DNA of 64,000 bases from an uncultured Parabacteroides sp. (GTDB lineage Bacteria > Bacteroidota > Bacteroidia > Bacteroidales > Tannerellaceae): assembly GCA_900541965.1 (NCBI GenBank), contig UQLN01000024.1, positions 1 to 64,000 on the forward strand, written 5' to 3'. Position 1 is the first letter of the stretch. Each line of letters begins with the position of its first letter. Both the position numbers and the translations under genes were made by a program. This document shows, piece by piece, positions 25,371 to 35,101 of the stretch. The notes under the pieces are model-generated. The model was given only the letters and a program-made list of their open reading frames with translations, was not told where the DNA came from and ran no database searches.

Positions 25371-27233
25371 TTAGAACGGAAAGAGCAGGGGCAAAACCAA
25401 AATCATGACAATTCCCATAATAATTTGCAGAGGTAATCCCACCTTTACGTAATCCATAAAAGTATATTGTCCGGCTGGCATCACCAATGCGTTAGGTGGA
25501 GTTGAGAAAGGAGAGGCAAAACACATGCTGGCTCCCAATGTTACGGCAAAAAGGAATGGATAAGGGCTTACCCCTATCTGCTGGGCGCTTTGCAGGGCAA
25601 TGGGAGCGAGCAGTACGGCTGTTGCTGTATTGCTGATAAACATTGTCATTAGAGAGGTTGTGAAGTAAATGCCTGCCATCAGTGCCAAAGGGCCATAAAC
25701 GCCTAATCCGCTAACCAATGTGTTTGAGATGTATTCCGAAGCTCCTGTTTTCTCCAAGGCTAAAGACATGGGAAGCATGGCGGCTATCAACACGATGCTT
25801 TCCCAGTTTATCGTTTTGTAAGCAGCCTCTACGTTTCGGAAGCATCCGGTTAATATCATTAAAATTCCTGCTATCATAACGGCCGTAACCGGAGCAATGG
25901 GGATGAAGTCGAATACCATCATGGCAATCATCAACAACATAATTGCTGCAGCTATAGGCGCTTTGTAATCTAAAGTGACTTTAGCCGCTTCATCCAGCGG
26001 TTGTCCTAAAACAACCCAGTCGGAGTCATCTTTGCTAAGGCGGGCTATATTGCTCCAGGTTCCTTGTACCAGCAGAACATCTCCATTATGTATACTTTGG
26101 GAGCCCAGGTCTTGTAATAGGTATTCTTGTTTACGACGGATACCCAGGATGTTTACATTGAATTTATCCCGGAAACCGGCTTCCTTAATTGTCTTGTTTA
26201 TGAGGCTGGAGGAAGGCATCAGGACGATTTCTGCAATACCTATATCGTAAAATTCCAAAGAATTGCCAGTGTTGTTCGCTTCTTCCGTTGTATGCTCGTC
26301 CAGGATATTTAACCGGAAGTCTTCTGTGAATTGTTCTATCTGGTTGAACTTGCCGGAAATATACAAAATATCGTTTGTTTGCAATATCGTATCCGGTGCT
26401 GCAAGTTTCTGGGTAATGGTTTTCAGAAAACGATGCTGGGAAGCATTTCCTCGTCTCACTTCTAAAATATTTAAACCATATTTGCGTCGTATATCTAAAT
26501 CGCTAATGGTTTTCCCTTGCAGATGGGAAGTCGGTATTACTTGCAGGCGGAACAGGTTATTGGAAATACCATATTCTTTAACCAGTTGTTTTAATGATTT
26601 TCCGGAAAGGGAGTTTTCTGAATTATTTTCCCCTTTTTTAGACAAGAACCATTTGCTGAGAGGTATTAATATCAATGTTCCGACAGTTACACAAATAAGA
26701 CCGACCGGAAGAAAAGAAAAGAAAGATAAGGGCTGGAAACCTGCGGAGGTCAATGTGTTTTGTATTACAAGGTTAGGAGGGGTACCGATAAGTGTCATCA
26801 TACCTCCCATGCTGCTGGCAAAAGCGAGTGGCATCAACAGCCGGCTTGGATTCATTCCGGCACTGACTGCCAGGCTGACTACGATAGGAAGCATAAGTGC
26901 CACTGTTCCTGTATTGCTGACGAAAGCCCCGATGGCTGAAGTAACTAACATTATCAGTAGAAAAAGCCTGAGTTCGCTTTTGCCGGCAAGTTTCAGGATA
27001 CGGCTGCTGATCATCTTTGCCAATCCGGTCTGGAAAATAGCTCCTCCTACAACAAACAGACCTACCATCATAATTACAACGGAGTTGGAGAATCCGGATA
27101 AGGCTTCCTCTGGCGTCAGTATATGAAACACCAGTAAGGCGATTAAAGCACAAAGTGCCACAATATCAGAACGGAGCTTGCCATTTACGAAAAATATGGC
27201 AGAAAGGACAAGAATAATAATAGTTGTCAGCAT
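25371..27233 (-). CDS. SLC13/DASS-family permease with central TrkA-C (RCK-C) domains
   Basis: This 620-residue inner membrane protein has two transporter halves, with NTGTVALMLPIV in the first and ISNTATAVLLAPIAL in the second, both close to the SNT motif of divalent anion:sodium symporters. Between them, at about residues 220-400, are two TrkA-C-type domains (VIPTSHLQGKTISDLDIRRKYG and IVLMPSSSLINKTIKEAGFR), each about 80 residues. The domain layout matches the large bacterial SLC13 group annotated as transporters of sulfate, citrate or dicarboxylates; the substrate cannot be assigned. It is monocistronic, with a small GAAA-loop hairpin in its leader (27279-27292). Confidence 0.93.
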   Translation of the reverse strand: MLTTIIILVLSAIFFVNGKLRSDIVALCALIALLVFHILTPEEALSGFSNSVVIMMVGLFVVGGAIFQTGLAKMISSRILKLAGKSELRLFLLIMLVTSAIGAFVSNTGTVALMLPIVVSLAVSAGMNPSRLLMPLAFASSMGGMMTLIGTPPNLVIQNTLTSAGFQPLSFFSFLPVGLICVTVGTLILIPLSKWFLSKKGENNSENSLSGKSLKQLVKEYGISNNLFRLQVIPTSHLQGKTISDLDIRRKYGLNILEVRRGNASQHRFLKTITQKLAAPDTILQTNDILYISGKFNQIEQFTEDFRLNILDEHTTEEANNTGNSLEFYDIGIAEIVLMPSSSLINKTIKEAGFRDKFNVNILGIRRKQEYLLQDLGSQSIHNGDVLLVQGTWSNIARLSKDDSDWVVLGQPLDEAAKVTLDYKAPIAAAIMLLMIAMMVFDFIPIAPVTAVMIAGILMILTGCFRNVEAAYKTINWESIVLIAAMLPMSLALEKTGASEYISNTLVSGLGVYGPLALMAGIYFTTSLMTMFISNTATAVLLAPIALQSAQQIGVSPYPFLFAVTLGASMCFASPFSTPPNALVMPAGQYTFMDYVKVGLPLQIIMGIVMILVLPLLFPF

Positions 27234-27436
27234 AGTATTTTAGCTACTTATTCGAGTTGTGTGATATTAAAGATTTACAGGTGGAAACACCTCCCTCCCT
27301 TCTTGTAAACAAAATAGCAGGTAATTTGGTTTCCAACATGAAGCAACGATTTAGCAGATTTATCATTTTGCTTGGTTTTCAGAACAAATTAAAATGTTTT
27401 AATGCTTCAAAGTCTTTCGTAAGATGTTAAAATTCT

Positions 27437-27444
27437 TATCTTTG
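27437..27444 (+). promoter_or_regulatory. -7 element upstream of the KamA-like gene
   Basis: TATCTTTG matches TAnnTTTG, 49 bp before the ATG. A weak -33 (TTTCG) lies 17 bp upstream. Confidence 0.55.
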
Positions 27445-27493
27445 TAGACAAACGTAAATAATAGAGATTATAACCCTCTTAAACTTATTGCTT

Positions 27494-29611
27494 ATGATTA
27501 GAAGATTACTTTCGTATGATAATTCCCAGTTACTCAAAGTTTTTAACCACGATTTCCCACAGTTGGCAATTATGGCGGAAGAAAGTGAGAATGCAGAGCT
27601 TTTTGGAGAAGCTTTACGTTCTTATGTATCATCCCGCAGCCGCGAGAATGGTGAAGGCGACAATACAGGGAATACCGCTGCGAAATGTATTCTTCAATTG
27701 ATTGAGTATAATAATACGACAGTATCCGAACTGTCTACCGGGGAAGATTTGCAGATAGGAACAATTACTTATTTATGGAAGTTCCTTACCGGAAGACTTA
27801 CGGATGACGCTTCTCCGGATTTGTTCGTCGATTTGTACAAACAATTTGAATTACTGGAGAAACCGGTGGAGATAAAACCGGACCGGAATGCACTGAAGCG
27901 TCAAATGAACCGTTGGCCTACCGGATTGGATGAAGAAGTGATGGCTATACGGACATTCAACAAAGAACGTATTGTTTCGGGATTAATCCGTAAAATAGAA
28001 CGCCGGCATGCACCTTCTTCCAGATATCAGTTTACACCGGAAATGTCGTATGAAGAAAAATACTTTAAGGTAAAAGAGTGGTGGGAAACTGCCCGTTTCC
28101 ATTTGGCTATGGCAATCAAAAGCCCTACGGAATTGAATTATTTCCTGGGAGGTTCTTTGTCGGAAGAGATGATGGATTTATTGATGCAGGCAAAGAAAAA
28201 AGGGATGCCTTTCTTTGTAACCCCTTATTATTTGTCTTTGTTAAACACGAATTCCGTAGGATATGATGATTCGGCAATCCGCTCTTATATCCTGTATTCA
28301 AATGAGTTGGTAGAGACATATGGCACGATTAAAGCCTGGGAGAAAGAAGATATTGTTGTTCCGGGTCATCCGAATGCAGCCGGCTGGTTATTGCCGGACG
28401 GGCATAACATCCATCGCCGTTACCCGGAAGTTGCTATTTTGATACCTGACTCCATGGGACGTGCTTGTGGAGGTTTATGTGCTTCTTGCCAGCGTATGTA
28501 CGATTTCCAGAGCGAGCATCTGAATTTCGATTTTGAAGCATTGAAACCGAAAGAATCCTGGGATAAGAAGCTTCGCCGTCTGATGCGGTATTTTGAAGAA
28601 GATGCCCAGTTAAGGGACATTTTGATAACCGGTGGAGATGCGTTGATGAGCCAGAATGCAACTTTACGTAATATATTGGATGCTGTGTATAAGATGGCTG
28701 TGCGTAAACGGAAAGCAAACGAGAATCGTTCTGATGGGGAAAAGTATGCCGAATTGCAACGGGTTCGTTTAGGTTCGCGACTGCCTGCATATCTGCCGCT
28801 TCGTGTAACGGATGAATTGATAAATATCCTTCGGGAATTTAAAGAAAAAGCCTCTTTGGTAGGGGTTACCCAATTTATCGTACAAACCCATTTCCAATCT
28901 CCGTTGGAAGTTACGCCGGAAGCCAAACGGGCTATTGAAGCCATTCTTTCGGCTGGTTGGACTGTTACCAATCAGTTGGTGTATAATGTAGCTGCTTCCC
29001 GTCGTGGACATACTGCCAAATTAAGGAAGGTGCTGAATTCAATAGGTGTGATTTGCTATTATACATTCTCAGTAAAAGGATTTAAAGAGAATTATGCTGT
29101 CTTTACCCCGAATAGCCGTTCTTTACAGGAACAGCAGGAAGAAAAAGTATTTGGTGTCATACCCAAAAACAAACAGAAAGAATTACATCGTTTGGTTCGC
29201 CACGAACGTCCGTTGGGAAAGAAACTGATGAGTTTCTTGAAGGAAAACCAATTGCTGTTTGCTTCCACCGACCGGAATGTACTGAACCTGCCGGCTATTG
29301 GTAAAAGTATGACCTTTACTACAATCGGAATCACTCCGGAAGGAAAGCGTGTCCTGAAATTCGAGCATGATACGGGGCGTCATCATAGCCCTATAATTAA
29401 CCAGATAGGGGAAGTCTATATTGTAGAAAATAAATCCATCACAGCTTACCTGAAGCAATTGCAGGAAATGGAAGAAGATGTGAGGGAATATGCCACAATC
29501 TGGCATTATACCGATGGGGAAACCGAACCCCGTTTCAGCCTGTATGAATATGCCGAATATCCGTTCCACATCACAGAAAAGATGACAAATCTTGAATTGG
29601 AAAGCGACTAA
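27494..29611 (+). CDS. KamA-like radical SAM protein (lysine 2,3-aminomutase family) with long N-terminal extension
   Basis: This 705-residue protein has the radical SAM cysteine motif CGGLCASC (Cys325, Cys329, Cys332), which binds the 4Fe-4S cluster and S-adenosylmethionine. The core resembles lysine 2,3-aminomutases, including the ILITGGDALMSQNATLRNIL stretch. Typical members have about 400 residues; here there are over 250 residues before the core. The usual glycine-rich PLP lysine loop is not evident; LPAIGKSMTF is the nearest candidate. The real substrate may therefore differ from lysine. I chose ATG 27494 over a TTG two codons earlier. A -7 box and the DUF2148 gene flank it. Confidence 0.88.
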   Translation: MIRRLLSYDNSQLLKVFNHDFPQLAIMAEESENAELFGEALRSYVSSRSRENGEGDNTGNTAAKCILQLIEYNNTTVSELSTGEDLQIGTITYLWKFLTGRLTDDASPDLFVDLYKQFELLEKPVEIKPDRNALKRQMNRWPTGLDEEVMAIRTFNKERIVSGLIRKIERRHAPSSRYQFTPEMSYEEKYFKVKEWWETARFHLAMAIKSPTELNYFLGGSLSEEMMDLLMQAKKKGMPFFVTPYYLSLLNTNSVGYDDSAIRSYILYSNELVETYGTIKAWEKEDIVVPGHPNAAGWLLPDGHNIHRRYPEVAILIPDSMGRACGGLCASCQRMYDFQSEHLNFDFEALKPKESWDKKLRRLMRYFEEDAQLRDILITGGDALMSQNATLRNILDAVYKMAVRKRKANENRSDGEKYAELQRVRLGSRLPAYLPLRVTDELINILREFKEKASLVGVTQFIVQTHFQSPLEVTPEAKRAIEAILSAGWTVTNQLVYNVAASRRGHTAKLRKVLNSIGVICYYTFSVKGFKENYAVFTPNSRSLQEQQEEKVFGVIPKNKQKELHRLVRHERPLGKKLMSFLKENQLLFASTDRNVLNLPAIGKSMTFTTIGITPEGKRVLKFEHDTGRHHSPIINQIGEVYIVENKSITAYLKQLQEMEEDVREYATIWHYTDGETEPRFSLYEYAEYPFHITEKMTNLELESD

Positions 29612-29624
29612 AAGTGTATCTTTG
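29592..29624 (+). promoter_or_regulatory. Putative promoter of the DUF2148 gene
   Basis: TATCTTTG at 29617-29624 fits the -7 consensus. TTG triplets at 29592 and 29597 lie 22 and 17 bp upstream. The element straddles the end of the KamA-like gene. Confidence 0.55.
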
Positions 29625-29644
29625 TTTCGCTAAACCAAGATGAG

Positions 29645-30184
29645 ATGATACAAAACGAACGAGAAATACGACATGAGCATGTGTTACAGGCTGTTCGTCA
29701 AATGATGACGGCTGCACGTACTGCTCCGAAAGGAAAAGGCATCGACATTATAGAGATGGCGATGGTTACGGATAACGATATCCGCCTGCTCTCCGAAAAG
29801 CTGGTTGAAATGGCAGGCGAAACAGGATTGAAATTCTTTTTACGTGATGCCGATAATATTTTGCAGGCGGAAGCCATCCTGATTATCGGCACGCGTCAGC
29901 AAGTACAAGGATTGAATTGTGCCCATTGCGGTTTTGCCACTTGCGTGGAGAAACCGCAGGAAGTTCCCTGCACCATTAATTCCGTCGATTTGGGTATCGC
30001 TATCGGTTCTGCCTGTGCTACGGCTTCCGATTTGCGGTTGGATACCCGGGTTATGTTTAGTGCCGGACTTGCAGCCCAGAACCTGGGATGGTTGGGAGAA
30101 TGCAAATCAGTCATGGCGATTCCGGTGAGTGCCTCATCTAAAAATCCTTTCTTTGACCGTAAACCGAAAGAACAGAAATCATGA
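29645..30184 (+). CDS. DUF2148 (ferredoxin-like domain) protein
   Basis: This 179-residue protein has the DUF2148 Cys pattern: GLNCAHCGFATCVEK, then PCTIN and GSACATASDL, enough cysteines to bind an Fe-S cluster. It has no signal peptide, so it is cytosolic. Members are found in anaerobes and no function is established. It overlaps the next gene by 4 bp (ATGA), so the two are translationally coupled. Confidence 0.88.
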   Translation: MIQNEREIRHEHVLQAVRQMMTAARTAPKGKGIDIIEMAMVTDNDIRLLSEKLVEMAGETGLKFFLRDADNILQAEAILIIGTRQQVQGLNCAHCGFATCVEKPQEVPCTINSVDLGIAIGSACATASDLRLDTRVMFSAGLAAQNLGWLGECKSVMAIPVSASSKNPFFDRKPKEQKS

Positions 30185-31134
30185 TAAAGTTTAATAATAA
30201 GCTGGAACTTCGTTATTATTTTAACGATAAATCCAACTATATGGATGCTATGGTAAAGCATCGTTGTGAGAAGGAAGTGCTTGCCATGATACGTACCCTG
30301 GCAGATATGCTGGATGTGAAGATGACCGTTCACAGTGAACCATACGGACAAGAAGGTTTTAAGGAAATATGGGCGGTGGCAGGCGAAAGTACGCGTTCCA
30401 TTTCTATCGTATTGAATCTGTTTATGCAGGTATTTACCCGCCAGTCCTTGTTATTGGGCGGACAGCCTGTGGCAGACCGTACAGCGGCGGACGAGGAAAA
30501 GATGCAGAAAGAAATAGCATTGTTGCGCCGTAACCTCAAACTGAAATCTCCGGATGCGCTTATTCCCCGTGAGCTGATAGAACTGCTTAGCTCTATGCCC
30601 AAGTTCTGTAAATATAAATCAAACTTCTATGAAGCATTGCGTGGCTATCCGAAAGTGACGAAGATAACCTGTCGCGAGCTGAATGAAAATAACCGTAGCC
30701 GTTCCGGTTCCCTGGAAGTAAAGCGGGAGCAGTTTGATTATTATATCCTCCGTTCGGATGATTTACCTCCTGTAAAAGATAATAAAGCAACGATTGAAAT
30801 CATCTCTCCGGTATTGAAAGACAGCCGCTACCGTTGGAAAGGTATCTATAATAAAGGAGGAGAGACTATCGATTTCTATATGAATGATGAGGATTTCAAG
30901 AAACAGATGTTCGATGAAAAGGTATCCTTTACAAGTGGCATGTGTATCGACTGTGTATTGGAGATAGAACGTAAACTAAGCGAATTGGGTGAAACGGTCA
31001 ACGTAAGTTATACGGTGAAGACCGTTATCCGTACTCGTTTCGATAAAATGGAAATCATTACTCCGCAAGGAAAGCGCCATTTGCGTAAACTGGAAGCGGA
31101 AAAGAAACAGCTTACCCTCGATTTGTTCGGGTAA
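30181..31134 (+). CDS. Conserved protein of unknown function
   Basis: This 317-residue protein is hydrophilic, without signal peptide or membrane segment. I recognise no catalytic motif. Visible features are a basic and charged middle part (ELNENNRSRSGSLEVKREQF), a GMCIDCVLEIERKL segment with a CxxC pair, and a basic C-terminal tail (RHLRKLEAEKKQL). Its start overlaps the DUF2148 stop and radA begins 21 bp after its stop. It is probably cotranscribed with both, which only weakly suggests a link to DNA metabolism. Confidence 0.8.
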   Translation: MIKFNNKLELRYYFNDKSNYMDAMVKHRCEKEVLAMIRTLADMLDVKMTVHSEPYGQEGFKEIWAVAGESTRSISIVLNLFMQVFTRQSLLLGGQPVADRTAADEEKMQKEIALLRRNLKLKSPDALIPRELIELLSSMPKFCKYKSNFYEALRGYPKVTKITCRELNENNRSRSGSLEVKREQFDYYILRSDDLPPVKDNKATIEIISPVLKDSRYRWKGIYNKGGETIDFYMNDEDFKKQMFDEKVSFTSGMCIDCVLEIERKLSELGETVNVSYTVKTVIRTRFDKMEIITPQGKRHLRKLEAEKKQLTLDLFG

Positions 31135-31155
31135 GGCGTATAGAAATAAGATAAT

Positions 31156-32532
31156 ATGGCGAAAACGAAAACAGTTTATGTCTGCTCCAACTGCGGAGCG
31201 GACTCTCCCAAATGGATTGGTAAATGTCCGAGTTGCGGCGAGTGGAACACCTATGTGGAAGAAGTGGTAGCTAAAGAATCCGCTTCCAAACGCCCTGTTG
31301 TTTCCGGCTTGGCGGACAGGAACACTAAAGTGCGCCCTGTCCTGCTGCGTGATATTACTTCGGAAGAAGAAGCACGTATCGATTTGCAGGATAACGAACT
31401 GAACCGTGTATTGGGAGGCGGACTGGTGAAAGGTTCGCTGGTTCTGATAGGTGGGGAGCCGGGTATCGGTAAATCTACGTTGGTATTGCAAACTGTTCTG
31501 GGGCTGAATAACCTGAAAACGCTTTATGTCTCAGGTGAAGAAAGCAGCCGCCAGCTTAAATTGCGTGCCGACCGTTTGACACATCAGAACCCGAACTGTT
31601 TTATTTTGTGCGAAACTAATCTGGAACAGATATTCGTACAGGCTCAGAACGTACAGCCGGATTTGCTTATTATTGATTCTATCCAGACTATATTTACGGA
31701 AATAGTGGAATCTTCTCCCGGAAGCGTATCGCAGGTAAGGGAGTGTAGTGCCGCTATCCTGAAGTATGCGAAAGAGACGGGAACCCCGGTTCTCCTAATC
31801 GGGCATATCAATAAAGAAGGCAGTATTGCGGGGCCGAAAGTGCTCGAACATATTGTCGATACCGTTCTACAGTTTGAGGGCGACCAACATTATATGTACC
31901 GTATCCTCCGCAGTATCAAGAATCGTTTCGGGAGTACAGCAGAATTAGGTATTTACGAGATGCGCCAGGACGGTCTTCGGGAAGTGAGCAATCCATCGGA
32001 ACTTTTGCTGACTCAAAACCATGAAGGGCTGAGTGGTGTGGCAATTGCCGCAGCAATCGAAGGTATCCGCCCGTTTCTTATCGAGACGCAGGCGTTGGTC
32101 AGTTCGGCTGTTTATGGAACTCCGCAACGTAGCGCTACGGGTTTCGACCTGAGGAGGATGAATATGTTATTGGCCGTCCTTGAAAAGCGTGCAGGCTTTA
32201 AACTCATCCAGAAGGACGTCTTTTTGAATATAGCTGGAGGGTTAAAAGTAAACGACCCGGCTATTGACCTTGCAGTAATCAGTGCGGTGCTTTCATCCAG
32301 TTTGGACATAAGTATCGAGCCGGGTATCTGTATGTGCGGCGAAGTGGGGCTTTCCGGCGAAATCCGTCCTGTAAACCGTATCGAACAGCGCATTCTTGAA
32401 GCAGAGAAACTGGGATTCTCCCGTATTATTATCCCTCATAACAATCTGAAAGGGTTCGACCCGGCTAAATGTAAAATACAAATCGTACAGGTAAAGAAAG
32501 TGGAAGAAGCCTTCCGCCATTTGTTCGGTTAA
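31156..32532 (+). CDS. radA: DNA repair protein RadA
   Basis: This 458-residue RecA-like ATPase promotes branch migration in recombination. In order it has a four-cysteine zinc finger (CSNCGADSPKWIGKCPSCGEW), Walker A (GGEPGIGKSTLVLQT near residue 96), Walker B (LLIIDSIQT), the RadA-specific KNRFGS motif near residue 255, and a Lon-like C-terminal domain (LAVISAVLSSSLDISI). It lies between the unknown gene and the FAD oxidoreductase. Confidence 0.97.
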   Translation: MAKTKTVYVCSNCGADSPKWIGKCPSCGEWNTYVEEVVAKESASKRPVVSGLADRNTKVRPVLLRDITSEEEARIDLQDNELNRVLGGGLVKGSLVLIGGEPGIGKSTLVLQTVLGLNNLKTLYVSGEESSRQLKLRADRLTHQNPNCFILCETNLEQIFVQAQNVQPDLLIIDSIQTIFTEIVESSPGSVSQVRECSAAILKYAKETGTPVLLIGHINKEGSIAGPKVLEHIVDTVLQFEGDQHYMYRILRSIKNRFGSTAELGIYEMRQDGLREVSNPSELLLTQNHEGLSGVAIAAAIEGIRPFLIETQALVSSAVYGTPQRSATGFDLRRMNMLLAVLEKRAGFKLIQKDVFLNIAGGLKVNDPAIDLAVISAVLSSSLDISIEPGICMCGEVGLSGEIRPVNRIEQRILEAEKLGFSRIIIPHNNLKGFDPAKCKIQIVQVKKVEEAFRHLFG

Positions 32533-32557
32533 ATTATTCTCCAAATTACTATTCCCC

Positions 32558-34156
32558 ATGATACAAGAATTACAACTCCGTGTTCTTCCGGAAGAAGCAG
32601 CAAACGAACAGTCTTTGAAACAGGTTGCCGCCCGTGAAACCGGTACGCCTCTTCAACATATTCATGCTGTCCGCCTGTTGAAACGTTCGATAGATGCCCG
32701 CCAGCGGACTATTTATGTAAATGTGAAACTGCGTGTTTTTATTGACGAGATGCCGGAAGAGACTGAATATACATCCGTGGAATACAAGGATGTGTCGGGA
32801 GGGAAACCGGTTGTAGTAGTTGGTGCCGGACCTGGTGGGCTTTTTGCCGCTTTGCGTCTGATAGAACTGGGACTTCGTCCTGTTGTTATCGAACGGGGTA
32901 AAAATGTGCGCGAACGAAAGAAAGATATCGCCCTGATTAGTCGCGAACATAAAGTGGACAGTGAGTCGAATTACAGTTTCGGGGAAGGGGGAGCCGGAGC
33001 TTATTCCGATGGAAAGTTATATACCCGTAGTAAGAAACGGGGTTCTGTAGATAAAATATTAAATGTATTCTGCCAGCACGGTGCCAGTACATCCATTCTG
33101 ATAGATGCCCATCCACATATCGGCACGGATAAGTTACCCCGTGTAATCGAGAATATCCGCGAACAGATTATTCGTTGTGGGGGAGAAGTACATTTCGAAA
33201 CCCGTATGGATGCTCTGATTATAAAGAATGAAGAAGTAATCGGTGTCGAAACAAATACCGGAAAGACGTTTTATGGTCCGGTTATCCTTGCTACCGGGCA
33301 TTCGGCACGCGATGTATACCGTTACCTGTATCAGCAACAAATTCCGGTCGAAGCGAAAGGGATAGCAGTAGGTGTCCGTCTGGAACATCCCCAGGAACTT
33401 ATCGACCAGATACAATATCATCGTCGCGAAGGACGGGGCAAATATCTTCCTGTTGCCGAATATAGTTTTGTAACGCAGGCTGCCGGACGCGGGGTGTATT
33501 CTTTCTGCATGTGCCCCGGAGGTTTTGTTGTTCCTGCGGCAAGCGGACCGAAACAAGTGGTGGTGAACGGTATGTCTCCTTCCAACCGGGGGTCCCGTTG
33601 GGCTAATTCGGGTATGGTTGTGGAGATACGTCCGGAGGATTTCTCTTCTCTGTTGGAACATGAAGTATTGAAAACCGAGACAGGCGAACCGGTAAATGCC
33701 GATTCGCCATTGGCATTAATGGCTTTTCAGGAACGATTGGAAGAGTTGTGTTGGCTGAATGGAAATATGCGTCAAACAGCACCGGCACAGCGGATGGCTG
33801 ATTTTATCAATAAAAAGAACTCTTTCGATTTGCCCGAATCTTCCTATACTCCAGGCTTGTTGGCTTCCCCTTTGCATTTTTGGATGCCCGGGTTTGTTAC
33901 CGGTCGTTTGCGTGAAGGCTTCCGCTATTTCGGCAAAGTGTCCAAAGGTTTCCTGACGAATGAGGCGCTTATGATTGGAGTTGAAACCCGTACCTCTTCA
34001 CCGGTTCGCATCTTGCGTGATAAGGAGAGCTTACAGCATATTACGATTAAAGGACTTTTTCCATGTGGCGAAGGAGCCGGTTATGCAGGCGGCATAGTGT
34101 CTGCCGCTATTGATGGCGAGCGCTGTGCGGAGAGTGTGGCGGCGATGATTGGGTAA
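32558..34156 (+). CDS. FAD-dependent oxidoreductase (COG2509-like)
   Basis: This 532-residue flavoprotein has an N-terminal extension of about 85 residues, then the dinucleotide-binding motif VVVVGAGPGGLFAALRL, the segment NYSFGEGGAGAYSDGKL and a C-terminal FAD motif (LFPCGEGAGYAGGIVSAAIDG). The pattern fits the uncharacterised COG2509 dehydrogenases widespread in anaerobes. The substrate is unknown. It follows radA by 25 bp and is the last gene before a 945-bp gap. Confidence 0.93.
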   Translation: MIQELQLRVLPEEAANEQSLKQVAARETGTPLQHIHAVRLLKRSIDARQRTIYVNVKLRVFIDEMPEETEYTSVEYKDVSGGKPVVVVGAGPGGLFAALRLIELGLRPVVIERGKNVRERKKDIALISREHKVDSESNYSFGEGGAGAYSDGKLYTRSKKRGSVDKILNVFCQHGASTSILIDAHPHIGTDKLPRVIENIREQIIRCGGEVHFETRMDALIIKNEEVIGVETNTGKTFYGPVILATGHSARDVYRYLYQQQIPVEAKGIAVGVRLEHPQELIDQIQYHRREGRGKYLPVAEYSFVTQAAGRGVYSFCMCPGGFVVPAASGPKQVVVNGMSPSNRGSRWANSGMVVEIRPEDFSSLLEHEVLKTETGEPVNADSPLALMAFQERLEELCWLNGNMRQTAPAQRMADFINKKNSFDLPESSYTPGLLASPLHFWMPGFVTGRLREGFRYFGKVSKGFLTNEALMIGVETRTSSPVRILRDKESLQHITIKGLFPCGEGAGYAGGIVSAAIDGERCAESVAAMIG

Positions 34157-34498
34157 AATGGAAAGGGTTTAGTTCAAAAGAAACTAAGTTAATAATGGGA
34201 CAAAGATAGAAATTAAAGAATATAAAACAATAGTATATGCTTTAATTTATATAGGCTTGGAGAATTAATCGTTATTTTTCGAGCCTTTTGCTTTAAATGG
34301 ATGGGTGAAAGAGGGTATTAATGAACTAAGATTATTTTAAAAAGGATCAGTGGGAGACTGTTCTATGGTTTAAATAGGGTCTGTTTGTTAATGCTACAAT
34401 GTTTTTGGGGTAAAACGTTTGTTTCTATGGATTTTAATTGTTGGTTTTACCGAAAGATTGGTTTAATCAATCTTTTCAAGTAAGTATGATATTCTTTT

Positions 34499-34533
34499 TT
34501 ACCATAGTTTCTTTTGAACTATAACTATGGTAA
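34499..34533. repeat. 11-bp perfect inverted repeat
   Basis: TTACCATAGTT and AACTATGGTAA are perfect reverse complements with a 13-nt loop. The right arm includes TATAACTATGG, which also occurs in array B at 25278. Confidence 0.7.
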
Positions 34534-34974
34534 CAGCTATACTTCGAGTAAGATGTATTGTAAATAAAGTAACTGGATGTAAGGATGGTTTTCTGCTAAG
34601 TATTAGTTATTTGGCCTGCTATGTTTTCGGAAATATTTGTCGTACAGTAGCAGGTTACAACAATTGTTCATTACATCGGTTAGAGAGTATCTGCTGTAGT
34701 CTGAAGGTTCAAATAAAGAATGACATCTACTCAGTTTCTACCACAAAATCGGGTCTTTTAAGAAACTTCCCTAATTTTTATAATCCCTTTATTAAATCAA
34801 AAGTGTGGTTTGTCTCAACCGGCAATAATGTTACCAATCATAGCCTTTTACGTATGATGTGGATACGGGGATTGCAAAACAAGCCGGTTGTTGTAGATGT
34901 CATGAAAGAAACATTCTTTGCTATTTCGGAAGCTACTGAAATGGTTACTCAAATAATCTTTTTTATACGATGCT

Positions 34975-35061
34975 CGTATATGTACGTATATGGGTTTCGT
35001 ATACGTCCACATACGACAGTCGTATACGCTCGCATACGGTATCCGTATATGGACACATACG
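34975..35061. repeat. Palindromic word array C: eight CGTATA/CATACG words at about 11.5-bp spacing
   Basis: The words begin at 34975, 34985, 34998, 35010, 35021, 35033, 35044 and 35056, so consecutive gaps are 10, 13, 12, 11, 12, 11 and 12 bp, about one helical turn. Orientation mostly alternates. It ends 40 bp upstream of the next ATG, so it may overlap that gene's promoter or leader. Confidence 0.8.
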
Positions 35062-35101
35062 GGTGGCATATATATAAATTCATCTATAAACTTTTAGTAT
35101 T

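Larger units (their letters stand above)
34157..35101. other. 945-bp intergenic region with several inverted repeats
   Basis: This region between the FAD oxidoreductase and a lipoprotein gene has no convincing gene. A 192-codon open frame at 34527-35105 is rejected because it has no protein-like features and runs through the repeat array. Repeats seen are GGTAAAAC/GTTTTACC (34409-34416 and 34444-34451), GAAAGATTG/CAATCTTTTC (34452-34460 and 34468-34477), the hairpin at 34499-34533, and array C. Confidence 0.6.
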
